From: Symbiodinium natans
Taxonomy: Eukaryota > Sar > Dinophyceae > Suessiales > Symbiodiniaceae
NCBI GenBank assembly: GCA_905221605.1
Contig: CAJNDS010000335.1
Coordinates: 110,001-172,500, forward strand
Length of the DNA: 62,500 nt
Direction: 5' to 3'
The translations under genes were made by a program, and so were the position numbers. Below are positions 51,988 through 60,940 of the stretch, piece by piece (within the stretch, counting starts at the first letter, position 1; every line of letters begins with the position of its first letter). A model generated the notes under the pieces. That model ran no database searches. It had not been told where the DNA came from and was given only the letters and a program-made list of their open reading frames with translations.

Positions 51988-52112
51988 GATTCAAGGAATA
52001 TGGGTAGTTCTCCAAAATTCGGGTCCGTTTCTGGGGCTGCTATATAGAGCACGGCATCCTTGGCAGCCTCAAAAGAAGACCCCAAAGCGGACCCTAGATT
52101 TGAGAGTACACC
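51988..52112. mobile_element. Inverted-repeat element IR-B, larger copy
   Basis: See 42748-42824; arms ATGGGTAGTTCTCCAAAATTCGGGTCCG and CGGACCCTAGATTTGAGAGTAC. Confidence 0.7.
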
Positions 52113-52265
52113 TAACCCTAAACCCTAAACCTCACAATACAGAATTGAGGGGGATTGGAGTCTCTGGGAAGCCTCGGGCAGAATTGGTGTTACTGCTGTG
52201 CTGTCCCCAAATCGCCACACCCAAAAACACGAGGAAACGTCCTTTGCCCTGATTAGGATGAACCC

Positions 52266-52450
52266 CGTAAAGCCTAAAGCCTAAAGCCTAAAGCCTAAAG
52301 CCTAAAGCCTAAAGCCTAAAGCCTAAAGCCTAAAGCCTAAAGCCTAAAGCGTAAAGCCTAAAGCCTAAAGCCTAAAGCCTAAATCCTAAAGCCGAAAGCC
52401 TAAAGCCTAAAGCCAAAAGCCGAAAGCCTGAAGCCTAAAGCCGAAAGCCT
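52266..52450 (-). repeat. Homogeneous GCCTAAA variant array
   Basis: About 25 units of CCTAAAG, a single-base telomeric variant, with GCCGAAA exceptions. Confidence 0.95.
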
Positions 52451-52505
52451 ACACTCCGACACCCTAAGCCCGTAAACCCCCGACATCCGTAAAGGCTGCC
52501 TTAAC

Positions 52506-52559
52506 CTTAGAAGGGCGGCTTTTGAGTCCGTTCTCCTCCACGCGCAGCTCGCGAAGTGC
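52506..52559 (-). CDS. LRR exon with canonical splice sites
   Basis: Minus-strand CTGCCTCAG acceptor, 18 codons in phase 0 at both ends (ALRELRVEENGLKSRPSK), ending AAG before GTTAAG. L-x-x-L-x-V-x-x-N-x-L is LRR-like. Confidence 0.65.
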
Positions 52560-52727
52560 CTGAGGCAGTGGCGACGGAGTTTGGGGGCGGGTTTTGGGGT
52601 GTAGGGTTCAGGGTTTGGGATTTAGGGTTTAAGGGTTTAAGGGTGTAGTGCTTGGGCTTTAGCAGACTTCCTTCCAGCAGTTTGCATACACGTTTGCATG
52701 CTTTTTCCCCACCTTCGGTGTGGGGCT

Positions 52728-52835
52728 ATTCGATTTTAAACTCAACTCTTCTCCATGCCCGGTCTACTCCTCGCTCATCCCTGGAGTGCCCAACCCCAGA
52801 GTGTCCCTGGACTGCCCAACCCCAGTTGCAGGCAC
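52728..52835. repeat. Reverse-orientation copy of the 14.5-14.8 kb minisatellite element
   Basis: Reverse complement of the GTTGGGCACTCC units and of the unique tail ending GAGTTTAAAAT. Confidence 0.75.
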
Positions 52836-53099
52836 ATACTAGGACAGCGCATTTGAGTCAATGTGTCTTTGCTGGAGCATCATATTTGCATCCTTGCTTG
52901 TTAACGAGGATCAAGGTGGGGATGGTCGAAGTAAACTAATTTGGCGTTTAGGGTTTAGGGTTTCGGGATTCCGGTTTGGGGTTTCGGGACGTCGGGTTTA
53001 GGGGGTGGGCACTAAACCCTAAACCCTAAACCCTTGAAGATAGCAACGGGAACAAGCCTTGAGCTGAGGGCTTAGTGCTTCGGGGTATGATTGCTGGTT

Positions 53100-53270
53100 T
53101 GGGTTTAGGGTTTAAGGGTTTAAGGGTTGAAGGGTTGAAGGGTTGAAGGGTTGAAGGTTTGAAGGTTTGAAGGTTTGAAGGGTTGAAGGGTTGAAGGGTA
53201 GAAGGGTTTAAGGGTTCAAGGGTTCAAGGGTTGAAGGGTTTAAGGGTTTAAGAGTTTAAGGCTTTCGGGT
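53100..53270 (+). repeat. TTGAAGGG octamer array
   Basis: About 20 units of GGGTTGAA/GGGTTTAA/GGGTTCAA, an octamer variant of the telomeric repeat. Confidence 0.9.
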
Positions 53271-53855
53271 TTAGGTTTTAGGGTTTGGGGTTCAGGGGTC
53301 AGATTTTCGGGTGAAGGTGCTTAGGCGTTGGGATCATAGGGTTTAAGGTTTTGGGTGCAGGGCCTGCAGTTTGAATGGGGGCCCAACTCTCAAACTCCCC
53401 GCGCAATAACCTCAAACTTCCCTAAACACTCAACAGCCCAACGTTGAGCACCCGAAAACTGTTGCGTGCTTTGGGGTTTCGGGTTGAGGATCTCGGGTTC
53501 AGGGTGGAGTTTGGTGCTTCAGGGTTTTGGGCTTTATATGGCTTTCAATGAGAATGTTTCGTAATTAGGGCCTATCAAGAGCCCTCAAGCCTGAACCCTG
53601 AATCCCCCCATGTTAAGCCCCCGCATGAGCTCAACTAAGCCTTAGAAAGAACTCTATCTCGGACCTCTGGGAGGATCCAAAGCGTCGAACCCCGCAAAAA
53701 GGACCCAATACTTCTTTCTTAGGAACCAAGCCCTAAACCCAAAATCCCAAGCCCTAGACCCTAAAACCTAAAACCCTAAACCCAAAACCCAAACCCTAAA
53801 CACCCTAAACCAGACCCTAAGCTTACCCTTAAGGGGATCTACTTTTTGGATCCTT

Positions 53856-53922
53856 CCAAGGGATCTGGGAAAGCATTTTTCCCTTCCTTGCCTTAAGACC
53901 TTCGAAGGACTTCTCGTCGAAC
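53856..53922 (-). CDS. Weak candidate exon
   Basis: Minus-strand CGGCAAGCAG acceptor and frame FDEKSFEGLKARKGKMLSQ; a GTCTTA donor may end it at 53900. It overlaps the palindromic GGGATCTACTTTTTGGATCC repeat. Confidence 0.3.
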
Positions 53923-54119
53923 CTGCTTGCCGGGCTTCGAGCTTGTGGCTGTAGGGTTTAGGGTTTAGGGTTTAAGGTTTAGGGTTTAGGGTTGCAGGTT
54001 TAGGGTTAGGGCTGCATGGGCTCGTAGATGGCCCTTGAACACCCTCTGAAGAACTTGAGAAAATCTCCTCAAGAACCCGATCACATTGACATAGAACTTG
54101 CATAAGTGCTGTCTTCGCC

Positions 54120-54740
54120 GAATCTAAGGGAACGTGCCTGGCAACCCCCGAAGTTCCTTGCGAAAGCTGTTTAAACCATTAGGGCTTTCAGCAACCTGCA
54201 GGTTTACTTCGGACGTATCCTGGGCGTGTTCTTGGTCGCGGACGCCGTCGCCGATGACACTGGACTCGCCTCGCCGTTGGCCGTCTCCTCCGGTCCCGTC
54301 GGGCGCTGCGCGCGGCGCCGCGCGCGCTTGGCTCCGCCACCGGGAGGGCGAACCTGGGGCGCGCTCGGGTGAAGAGCCGTATCCTGCCACTAGAGATAGC
54401 GGGACCTGGGCCGCGCTCGGGTGAAGAGCCGAGTATCCTGCGAAGGCGGGTTAGAGCCGAGTGTCCTCATGCTCTGCTCCACTTGTCTTCATGATCTGAG
54501 CTCTTCTTCATCATCCGGCCTTCTTGCATCTCGGGGCCTTTCCCCGGAAATAGTGGGCTTCCCGTCGACTTCGACCACCATCGCGATCTCCAAAGAGAGG
54601 GAAAACGGGGGCCCACTGGGGGAACGAGGTAAAGACCCTAAAGTCCCTACTGCACAGCGCCCCTCTCGAGCAGCCGAAGCTCCCTCACCTACAGCCCCGA
54701 AACCTCCTAGAAATTCTAAAGCTCTGCCCTAAACCCTAAA
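54120..54740. other. Unique GC-rich stretch with overlapping ORFs and a tandem duplication
   Basis: Overlapping ORFs of 88-103 codons on both strands, none recognised. A roughly 50-bp duplication (CGCGCTCGGGTGAAGAGCCG at 54359 and 54412) runs through them. Possibly contains exons; frame not decided. Confidence 0.4.
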
Positions 54741-55281
54741 CCCCAAACCCCAAACCCTCAACCCTATAAACCCTAAGCTCATGGGCTTCCCTACTGCCCC
54801 CCCCTCTATACTACGCCCCCTTCAACAGCCTAACTATCTATAAATTGTCCCTAAGTATCCAGAATTATGGGAACCTAGAGGGTAGTCGGGGAACCCATAA
54901 TAAACCCACAAATGCCCAGATCCTTCTCCATGAAACGACCAGAAAGCCTTTGTGCTTAGAACATGACGCCCCCAAATGTAAATCCTAAACCCTGAACCCT
55001 CATACTTCAAAGCCTGGAGTGGTAAGGGATTTCAAGGTTTGCACTCTGCACCCTAAACCATAAACCCTAAACCAAAGGGTGCTGAGGTCTTCATGTTGCC
55101 TTAGAGGGGGTTAGGGTCTCCTGTAGCACCTGGGTCAATTTCGCGCAGCAACCCCCCAAGAACAGAAGAATGATGCGAACCGAACCATCCTGGCAAAGGG
55201 ACGGCAGAACTGGGCTAGTTTCCAGGCCGATGTTCACCCTGAACCCTAAACCCTAAACCCTAAACCCTAAACTCTCAGAGC

Positions 55282-55365
55282 ATGCGGCTGCTTAATCTTG
55301 TTCTTGTCCAGGATCAACTCTCGCAGCTGCTCCATGTGGCCGAGGCCCTCATAGGCAGCAAAGGT
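55282..55365 (-). CDS. LRR exon
   Basis: Minus-strand CTTGGAGTGCAG acceptor, 28 codons in phase 0 (starting TFAAYEGLGHMEQLRELILD, then KNKIKQPH), then a GCTCTG donor. L-x-x-M-x-x-L-x-x-L-x-L-x-x-N-x-I is a complete LRR consensus of the SDS22-like type. Confidence 0.65.
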
Positions 55366-55389
55366 CTGCACTCCAAGCACAACACCCCC

Positions 55390-55525
55390 TAGCCTGAACC
55401 CTAAACCCTAAACCCTAAAACCCTAATAGGCCCTAAACCCTAAACCCCAAACCCTAAAGCCTAAACCCTAAACCCTAAAACCCTAATAGGCCCTAAACCC
55501 TAAACCCCAAACCCTAAAGCCTAAA
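55390..55525 (-). repeat. Tandem duplication of a CCCTAAA-derived 63-bp unit
   Basis: CCCTAAAACCCTAATAGGCCCTAAACCC...AAAGCC present twice in a row. Confidence 0.85.
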
Positions 55526-56074
55526 GCCTAAGCCGGGCTTAGTTTCGCGGGTTCACGACTTAGGGCCCGAAGGTTTTCGTCCTTCCATGGCCGTGTTCGA
55601 AACTGAAGGGAGTCGTACTGATGTGCCTCTAAGAGGTTTCCCTTTATATACTCTAAGAGGTTCCCTTATATACTCTCAGAGGTTCCCTTTATACACTCCT
55701 GAAATTGTCCTAAGCGACCCCAAACCCAAGGGTATCCCTGAACCCTGAACCCTAAACCCTAAACCCTTGGGTGTCCAAGGCGGAGCCCCATGAGAAGTCG
55801 TCCTAGCAACCCTATGGACTTGACGAGTTGGCCACCCCTTCTTCACCCAAAGCGAGCTCCCGACTCAGGTTTAGGGTTTAGGGTTTAGGGTTTGGGGTTT
55901 GAGGTTTGAGGTTTAGGGTTAAGGGCTCACCCCGAAGCCCGAAAGCCTGCATCACAAGCCCTGCTGGAAACTCGACACCCCTAAACCCTAAACCCCAAAC
56001 CCTAAACCCTAAACCCTAGACCCTAAACCCTAAACCCTAAACCCCAAACCCTAAACCCGAAACCCTAAACTTTA

Positions 56075-56149
56075 GTCGGGGGAGTCCTCGATCTTGGTGA
56101 TGTCGTTGCCCGGAAGATGCAGGATCCGCAGCGTCTGAAGAGGAAGCCT
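56075..56149 (-). CDS. LRR exon
   Basis: Minus-strand AACGCAG acceptor, 25 codons (starting RLPLQTLRILHLPGNDITKI, then EDSPD), with TAA next; a donor before the stop is likely if the gene continues. L-x-x-L-x-x-L-x-L-x-x-N-x-I is clear. Bracketed by inverted telomeric arrays. Confidence 0.65.
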
Positions 56150-56217
56150 CTGCGTTTAGGGAGTTTAGGGTTTAGGGTTCTTGGGGTTTGGGGTTTAGGG
56201 TTCTTAGGGTTTAGGGG

Positions 56218-56310
56218 GCCCCACATAGTCTACGTCTACAAAACACGAAAGATAGACGAACCGATCCGGAATGACAGCGGCCAATGCTGGTGCATGATGC
56301 GAAGGCCTGA
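56218..56310. CDS. Candidate exon, strand ambiguous
   Basis: Plus includes HIVYVYKTRKIDEPIRNDSG then QCWCMMR; minus includes ALAAVIPDRFVYLSCFVDVD. Both look protein-like; neighbours on the minus strand are LRR exons. Confidence 0.4.
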
Positions 56311-56565
56311 ACCTTAAACAGGTCTTAAAGCCCCAGCGACATGGATGGAGCTTCCAGAAAAGCAGCGTCTACGTTTCTACTCCCAAATATAGTAGAATCC
56401 CTCTTAAAAGGTTCCCATAAATTCCCCTAATTTCTACGAGGGTGTAGGGTTTAGGGTTTAGAGTTTAGAGAAGAACCTTCGTATATACGGCTCGCCACGT
56501 GTTCGTTACCCAAGGTAGCGAAGCCCTCTTGGGCTGCTCTTAAGCTCAACTCAGAAGTTTTGAAG

Positions 56566-56698
56566 CAGGGTTTAGGGTTTTAGGGTTTAGGGTTTAGGGT
56601 TAGCGTTTTAGGGTTTAGGGTTTAGGGTTTAGGGTTTAGGGTTTAGGGTTTTAGGGTTTAGGGTTTAGGGTTTAGGGTTGGGGTTTTAGGGTTTAGGG
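56566..56698 (+). repeat. TTTAGGG array
   Basis: About 18 units with a few TTTTAGGG. Confidence 0.95.
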
Positions 56699-57006
56699 AA
56701 GCATGAAACCTGAATCGACCTGGAAACCAGACCCCAGACAGAGTCTAGAAAGTAGACCTCCCTTCGTGGTACCTGCAAAGAAAAATAGAGCCGAATGGCT
56801 GCTGTACTTTAAAAAGCCTGTAGTCCTCAACCCTTTCTGGATCCTTCGCCCTACTTTGGAGTAGACCCTGGAAAAAAGTATATACTGTTTGGGTATTAGT
56901 AGCACAAATAGGAACCCAGAACCGAAGAAAGGGCTTAAAGTCTTGTACTCCAAAGCCCAGTTCGGGGGTTTGGACAGACACCAGGCATCCGGCTGCGCGA
57001 GGAATC

Positions 57007-57057
57007 CTGAGCTGGCACGCCGGTGGCTGATTTAACTTTTTTGCGCCCGGACTTCAC
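57007..57057 (-). CDS. Candidate Lys-rich exon
   Basis: Minus-strand GGTTCGAG edge, 17 codons in phase 0 at both ends (VKSGRKKVKSATGVPAQ), then CAG followed by GATTCC, a possible GA donor. Lies among the LRR exons in compatible phase. Confidence 0.4.
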
Positions 57058-57225
57058 CTCGAACCCTAAACGCTAAACCCTAAACCCTAAACCCTAAACC
57101 TTTAACCATGAACCCTGAAGCGGTAACCGTGAGGGGGGATTCTACTTTCTAGATTCTCTCAGAGGTTTGGGTGCTACTCCACAGCTTCCCGCCACCGAAC
57201 GCGGGGTCATGTAGGATTCTCAAGG

Positions 57226-57344
57226 TTAGGGTTTAGGGTTTAGGGTTTAGGGTTTAGGGTTTAGGGTTTAGGGTTTAGGGTTTAGGGTTTAGGGTTTAGG
57301 GTTTAGGGTTTAGGGTTTAGGGTTTAGGGTTTAGGGTTTAGGGT
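57226..57344 (+). repeat. TTTAGGG array joined to DE-1
   Basis: Seventeen perfect units ending exactly where DE-1 begins. Confidence 0.95.
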
Positions 57345-57724
57345 GCGCTGACCCTGGCGGCGTGTTGGATGGGTTTGAGGAGGTGAAAACCTCCCTCTTT
57401 CCCTCCTTACCCCCCCAAAACGCGGGAGGGGGGGTCGGTGCACAATTTTTTCACAACGGGGTTCAGGAAAGGAGGCGCCCCCTCAGGCACCCCCCCACCC
57501 CCCCCCCCCACCCCCACCCCCCCCCACCCCCCCCACCCCCCCCCCCCACCCCCCCACACCCCCCCAGCCCCCCCTGCAACCCTACCCCCCCTAAACGTTT
57601 CACAGAACTCTGCCGAGCAGGCTCCGAGCAGGCTGGAACGATCTTCGAACCATGCGAGCGGGTTTAGACCTCTCAACTATGCTCCAGCGGGGTCGGCGGC
57701 TTGAGCCGGAGGCTCTTAAATTTA
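57344..57724. mobile_element. Dispersed element DE-1, copy 2
   Basis: GACCCTGGCGGCGTGTTGGATG at the left, GGTCGGTGCACAATTTTTTCA inside, GGTCGGCGGCTTGAGCCGGAGGCTCTTAAATTTAGGG at the right. Long internal C-rich tract. Poly-Pro and poly-Gly ORFs are artefacts. Confidence 0.8.
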
Positions 57725-58305
57725 GGGTTTAGGGTTTAGGGTTTAGGGTTTTCTAAGGATCTAAAAAGTAGAACCCACTTTGTTAATTTGGTACCCTACA
57801 CCGTGCCATACAGCACCATGCCATACCATCCTGGCAGACCAGACCATGCCACACAATACCATATGGCGTGTTCTATAGAATCCAGGATGTTTTGGGGTTT
57901 GGGGGGAGGGAGGGGATGGTGGGGCGGGGGACCTCTTGAAGAGAAGACGCGGCCTGCAAGGCTTAGTTTAGGGTTTCAGGCTTTTATGGGGTTCAGGGTT
58001 TAAGGTTGTAGGGAAGCTTGGGCACAGCAAACCTCTGAACCTTGGAGCGCCGGAACATTTTTGGGGGACACGCTGAGGGCTTTGGTTGTTGAAGCCATGT
58101 GGCTTCGATAAGGGCATGGTCTACATGAGATGTAGTAACGTACATACACACATGTTGTGTTTTTCACGCAGACTTTTTCCTCATGTTCTTCTTATTTATT
58201 TGTAGATTCAACTGCAAGGCGGTTTACCTGTAGGTAGAGGTCGAATGGTCCTCAAAACCCTCCGAAAAAACTTCTCGAACATAATCCTCCAAACTCATCC
58301 CACAG

Positions 58306-58439
58306 CCGGAGGTCGGTAGTACCCACGATGGGCGGAGCAGGCTCTTGTCGGGACCAGTACTGGTCCCTTAATGAGGTATTTTTGGAAAAGCCGCTAGCCT
58401 GGCGACCATCCGTGACGGAAGGAAGAAGTTTTGTTGGAA
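58306..58439 (+). CDS. Internal exon, unknown product (plus strand, among minus LRR exons)
   Basis: ATCCCACAG acceptor, one base plus 44 codons plus one base, then a canonical GTAAGC donor. Product starts RRSVVPTMGGAGSCRDQYWS and continues LNEVFLEKPLAWRPSVTEGR. Not telomere-bracketed. It could be a nested gene or remnant of a different gene in an intron of the LRR gene. Family not recognised. Confidence 0.6.
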
Positions 58440-58720
58440 GTAAGCAATTGACGTGAGTTTAGGCCTGAGCTCTAAAAGGAATAGGTTTGTGTGGCTTTGC
58501 CGCCTCGTATGGCGTGCGGTGGGAGAAAGGTGTTAGATGGCCCTCCGCAATCGGGCCAGAGCTGCTCTTCGCGCCTCACGAAGTTTTCGAGCTTGTTCCA
58601 AAGCCTAACCTCTACAGCATCTGCGCCCTATTAATTACAGCAAACCCTAAACCCTAAACCCTAAACCCGAAACCCTAAACCCCTCAACCCCTAGACCCCG
58701 AGAGCAGTTGAAGCAGGGAC

Positions 58721-58810
58721 TGTGCAGGCCAAGCCGCTCATCTCGCTGATGCCGCAGAAGCCGACCTCCAGCACCTCACTCAGAGCTTTTTCCGAGCTTT
58801 TTCGAAGTCT
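58721..58810 (-). CDS. LRR exon
   Basis: Minus-strand AAGCCCAG acceptor, exactly 30 codons in phase 0 (starting RLRKSSEKALSEVLEVGFCG, then ISEMSGLACT), then a GTCCCT donor. V-L-E-V-x-x-C-x-I-x-x-M fits an LRR with Cys at the Asn position. CCCTAAA upstream and TTTAGGG downstream in its sense. Confidence 0.6.
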
Positions 58811-59135
58811 CTGGGCTTCTCAAGCTTGGGGTTTAGGGTTTAGGGGCGTCAGTTAGGCCTAAAGAAGATTGAGTCTCCAAACGACGACTAGAAAACGTCA
58901 TAGAAACAGAGCAAAGAACTCCAGGAAGCCCTTCAAGAGCGGGATCCGCCATTCCGGATACTCCCCCAGAATGCCAGGTCAAACCCTAACTCCCTAAACT
59001 CTACGAAACCTACGTAAACCCTAAACGAAAACCCCCTAAACCCTGAATCCTAAACCCTAAACCCTAAATCCTAAACCCTAAGCCCTAAACCCTATTTACA
59101 AGAAAAAACACTCTAAAACGCTCTGGAAGCTGTGC

Positions 59136-59182
59136 CTGCAAGTTGGGCAAGGTCGCAATGCCGCCATGGGTTTCATCCTCGG
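59136..59182 (-). CDS. LRR-like exon
   Basis: Minus-strand CTGATAAG edge, two bases plus 15 codons (EDETHGGIATLPNLQ), then CAG followed by GCACAG. Short part of an LRR (I-A-x-L-P-x-L). Bracketed by inverted telomeric arrays. Confidence 0.5.
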
Positions 59183-59193
59183 CTTATCAGGTA

Positions 59194-59305
59194 GGGTTTA
59201 GGGTTAGGGTTTAGGGTTTAGGGTTTAGGGTTTAGGGTTTAGGGTTTAGGGTTTAGGGTTTAGGGTTTAGGGTTTAGGGTTTAGGGATTAGGGTTTAGGG
59301 TCTTG
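59194..59305 (+). repeat. TTTAGGG array
   Basis: About 16 units. Confidence 0.95.
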
Positions 59306-59580
59306 TCATTACTGCTGTGCCGAACGCGACAGTATGCGTGGTGTTGCCGAGATAAAGCCTTCGTCTTTAAAGCCGAAATAGCAGTGAGCAACGAGCGTGG
59401 CTTTCGGCAGTGATTGTGCCTGTCTCACCACATTCATCCACGACAGGGTCCTGTTCTTCACGTTCTTGGGCCATTCGTTGCGCGATCTTGTCAAGCAGGT
59501 AGTGATCGTGCTCGTCATGCGCCTCGCTTTCTCGTGCGATATTTGTCCCTCTCGGACGCGCAGTCGACGATGTGAGGGTT
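59306..59580. other. Unique GC-rich stretch with overlapping ORFs
   Basis: ORFs of 66-69 codons on both strands; none recognised. It may hold an exon; frame not decided. Confidence 0.35.
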
Positions 59581-59887
59581 TAGGGTTTAGGGTCTAGGGT
59601 CCGGGGTTCAGGCTTCATGAAGCTCAGAGGGGTTGTAGGGTTGAGGGCTTTCAGGGCATGGGTTTACCGTAGGGGCGTAGGGTTAGGCTTTCGGGCTTGG
59701 AGGTTTTACGGGTTTTAGGAAGCTAGGTTCCCAGCACAGGGGAAAACTGGGAGCCTTTTTTGGAGGGAACCTAACCCCCACATGCGCGGAAGAAAGGGTT
59801 TAGGGCTTAGGGCCTAGGGCTTGGGGCTTAGGGTTTAGGGCTTAGGGTTTAGGGTTCTCCCCAGTAAAATCCCACAGACAAGGATCT

Positions 59888-60000
59888 GTACTAGACTCAC
59901 GAGTAATCTAGGAAATTCAAGGGGTGTCCCGTTTTTGGTTTTTGGGGCTTATAAGGGAACCTAAACCCTAAAACGCGGGAATAACGGCCTACTCTGGGTC
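59888..60000. repeat. Dispersed CTAGACCC repeat, copy
   Basis: TACTAGACTCACGAGTAATCTAGGAA...AAGGGAACCTAAACCCTAAAACGCGGGAATAACGGCCTACTCTGGGTCCT; the right end is duplicated at 60030-60062. Confidence 0.65.
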
Positions 60001-60377
60001 CTGCGGTATGACATTTAGACACTTCCCTAAAACACGGGAATAAGGGCCTGCCCTGGGTCCTGGAATATGATTTTTAGACACTTCACCTGATCGAACCAGC
60101 GGGAAAAAGGCGGAACTTTGGGTTTTAAGGGGTGTGGGTTTTAATACCAACCAAAGGCAACACATACTCAGCCCCACCCCCGCCCCCCCCTCCCTTCCCG
60201 CCATACCCTGCCCTTCTATAAGGGAACTGTCTAAGCCTTCTGGTGCTGATCCCCTAAACCCCTAACCCTAAACCCTAAACCCTAAGCCCTAAACCCAAAA
60301 TCTGGGGACGACTAACCCTAAACCCTAAACCCTAAGCCCTAAACCCTAAACCCTATGGACGACAGCCCAACGCAATC

Positions 60378-60446
60378 CTGGGGCTCAAGACTTTGCTACC
60401 CAGCACGCCGTTCTCGACGTCGAGCTTCGTCTTGTTCATGCCTTGG
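60378..60446 (-). CDS. Candidate exon, LRR-like
   Basis: Minus frame LQGMNKTKLDVENGVLGSKV continuing LS; edges unclear, CCCTAAA on both sides. L-x-V-E-N-G resembles the E-E-N-G of the 52.5 kb exon. Confidence 0.4.
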
Positions 60447-60451
60447 AGCGC

Positions 60452-60523
60452 CCTAAACCCTAAACCCTAAACCCTAAACCCTAAACCCTAAACCCTAAAC
60501 CCTAAACCCTAAACCCTAAACCT
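60452..60523 (-). repeat. CCCTAAA array
   Basis: Ten units; TTTAGGG follows after 57 bp at 60580. Confidence 0.95.
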
Positions 60524-60666
60524 AGAACATTGAGGATCGGGGTTTGGGATTCTTGGCACTTGAAAGGAATGCTCTTCGCGTTTAGGGTTTAGGGTGTAGG
60601 GTTCAGGGCTAGGGTTCAGGGCTTCGGGTGTAGGGTTTAAATCGGTTCCGACCTCCAGAACCTCAC

Positions 60667-60741
60667 GTGAGCGGCGTGTGCTGCTTTGCGCTTGTCTCTG
60701 AGCGCTTTCATCGCCTCAATTTCTTCTTCGTCCTCATAGGG
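60667..60741 (-). CDS. Exon, charged coiled-coil-like, canonical donor
   Basis: Minus-strand CCTTGAGAG acceptor preceded by long C runs (a pyrimidine tract), 25 codons in phase 0 (starting PYEDEEEIEAMKALRDKRKA, then AHAAH), then a canonical GTGAGG donor. First exon of the putative LRR gene visible here, or a neighbouring gene. Confidence 0.6.
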
Positions 60742-60774
60742 CTCTCAAGGGGGGGGGGAGTTCATGTGGGGGGG

Positions 60775-60864
60775 GGGGGGGGTAGGTACCTAGGGAACCT
60801 TAGGGAAGCTTCGAAAGGCCTCAGGGAGTAGTGGGGAGTACTACGGTAACCTTGGGTTACATAA
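60775..60864. mobile_element. Element with GGTAGGTACCTAGGGAACCTT and ACCTTGGGTTACATAAC ends
   Basis: Reverse complement of 8970-9020, which is the same element with the middle deleted. Confidence 0.6.
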
Positions 60865-60940
60865 CCCTAAACCCTAAACCCTAAACCCTAAACCCTAAAC
60901 CCTAAACCCTAAACCCTAAACCCTAAACCCTAAACCCTAG
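60864..60940 (-). repeat. CCCTAAA array abutting the element at 60775
   Basis: Eleven units that begin directly at the element end. Confidence 0.95.

Noticed and set aside
54134-54732. Two plus-strand ORFs of 96 and 103 codons
   Set aside because: They run through a tandem duplication, with competing minus-strand ORF and no recognised domain; kept only as a region note.
57362-57704. Pro/His-rich and Gly-rich ORFs
   Set aside because: Generated by the C-rich interior of DE-1, not shared with the other DE-1 copy.
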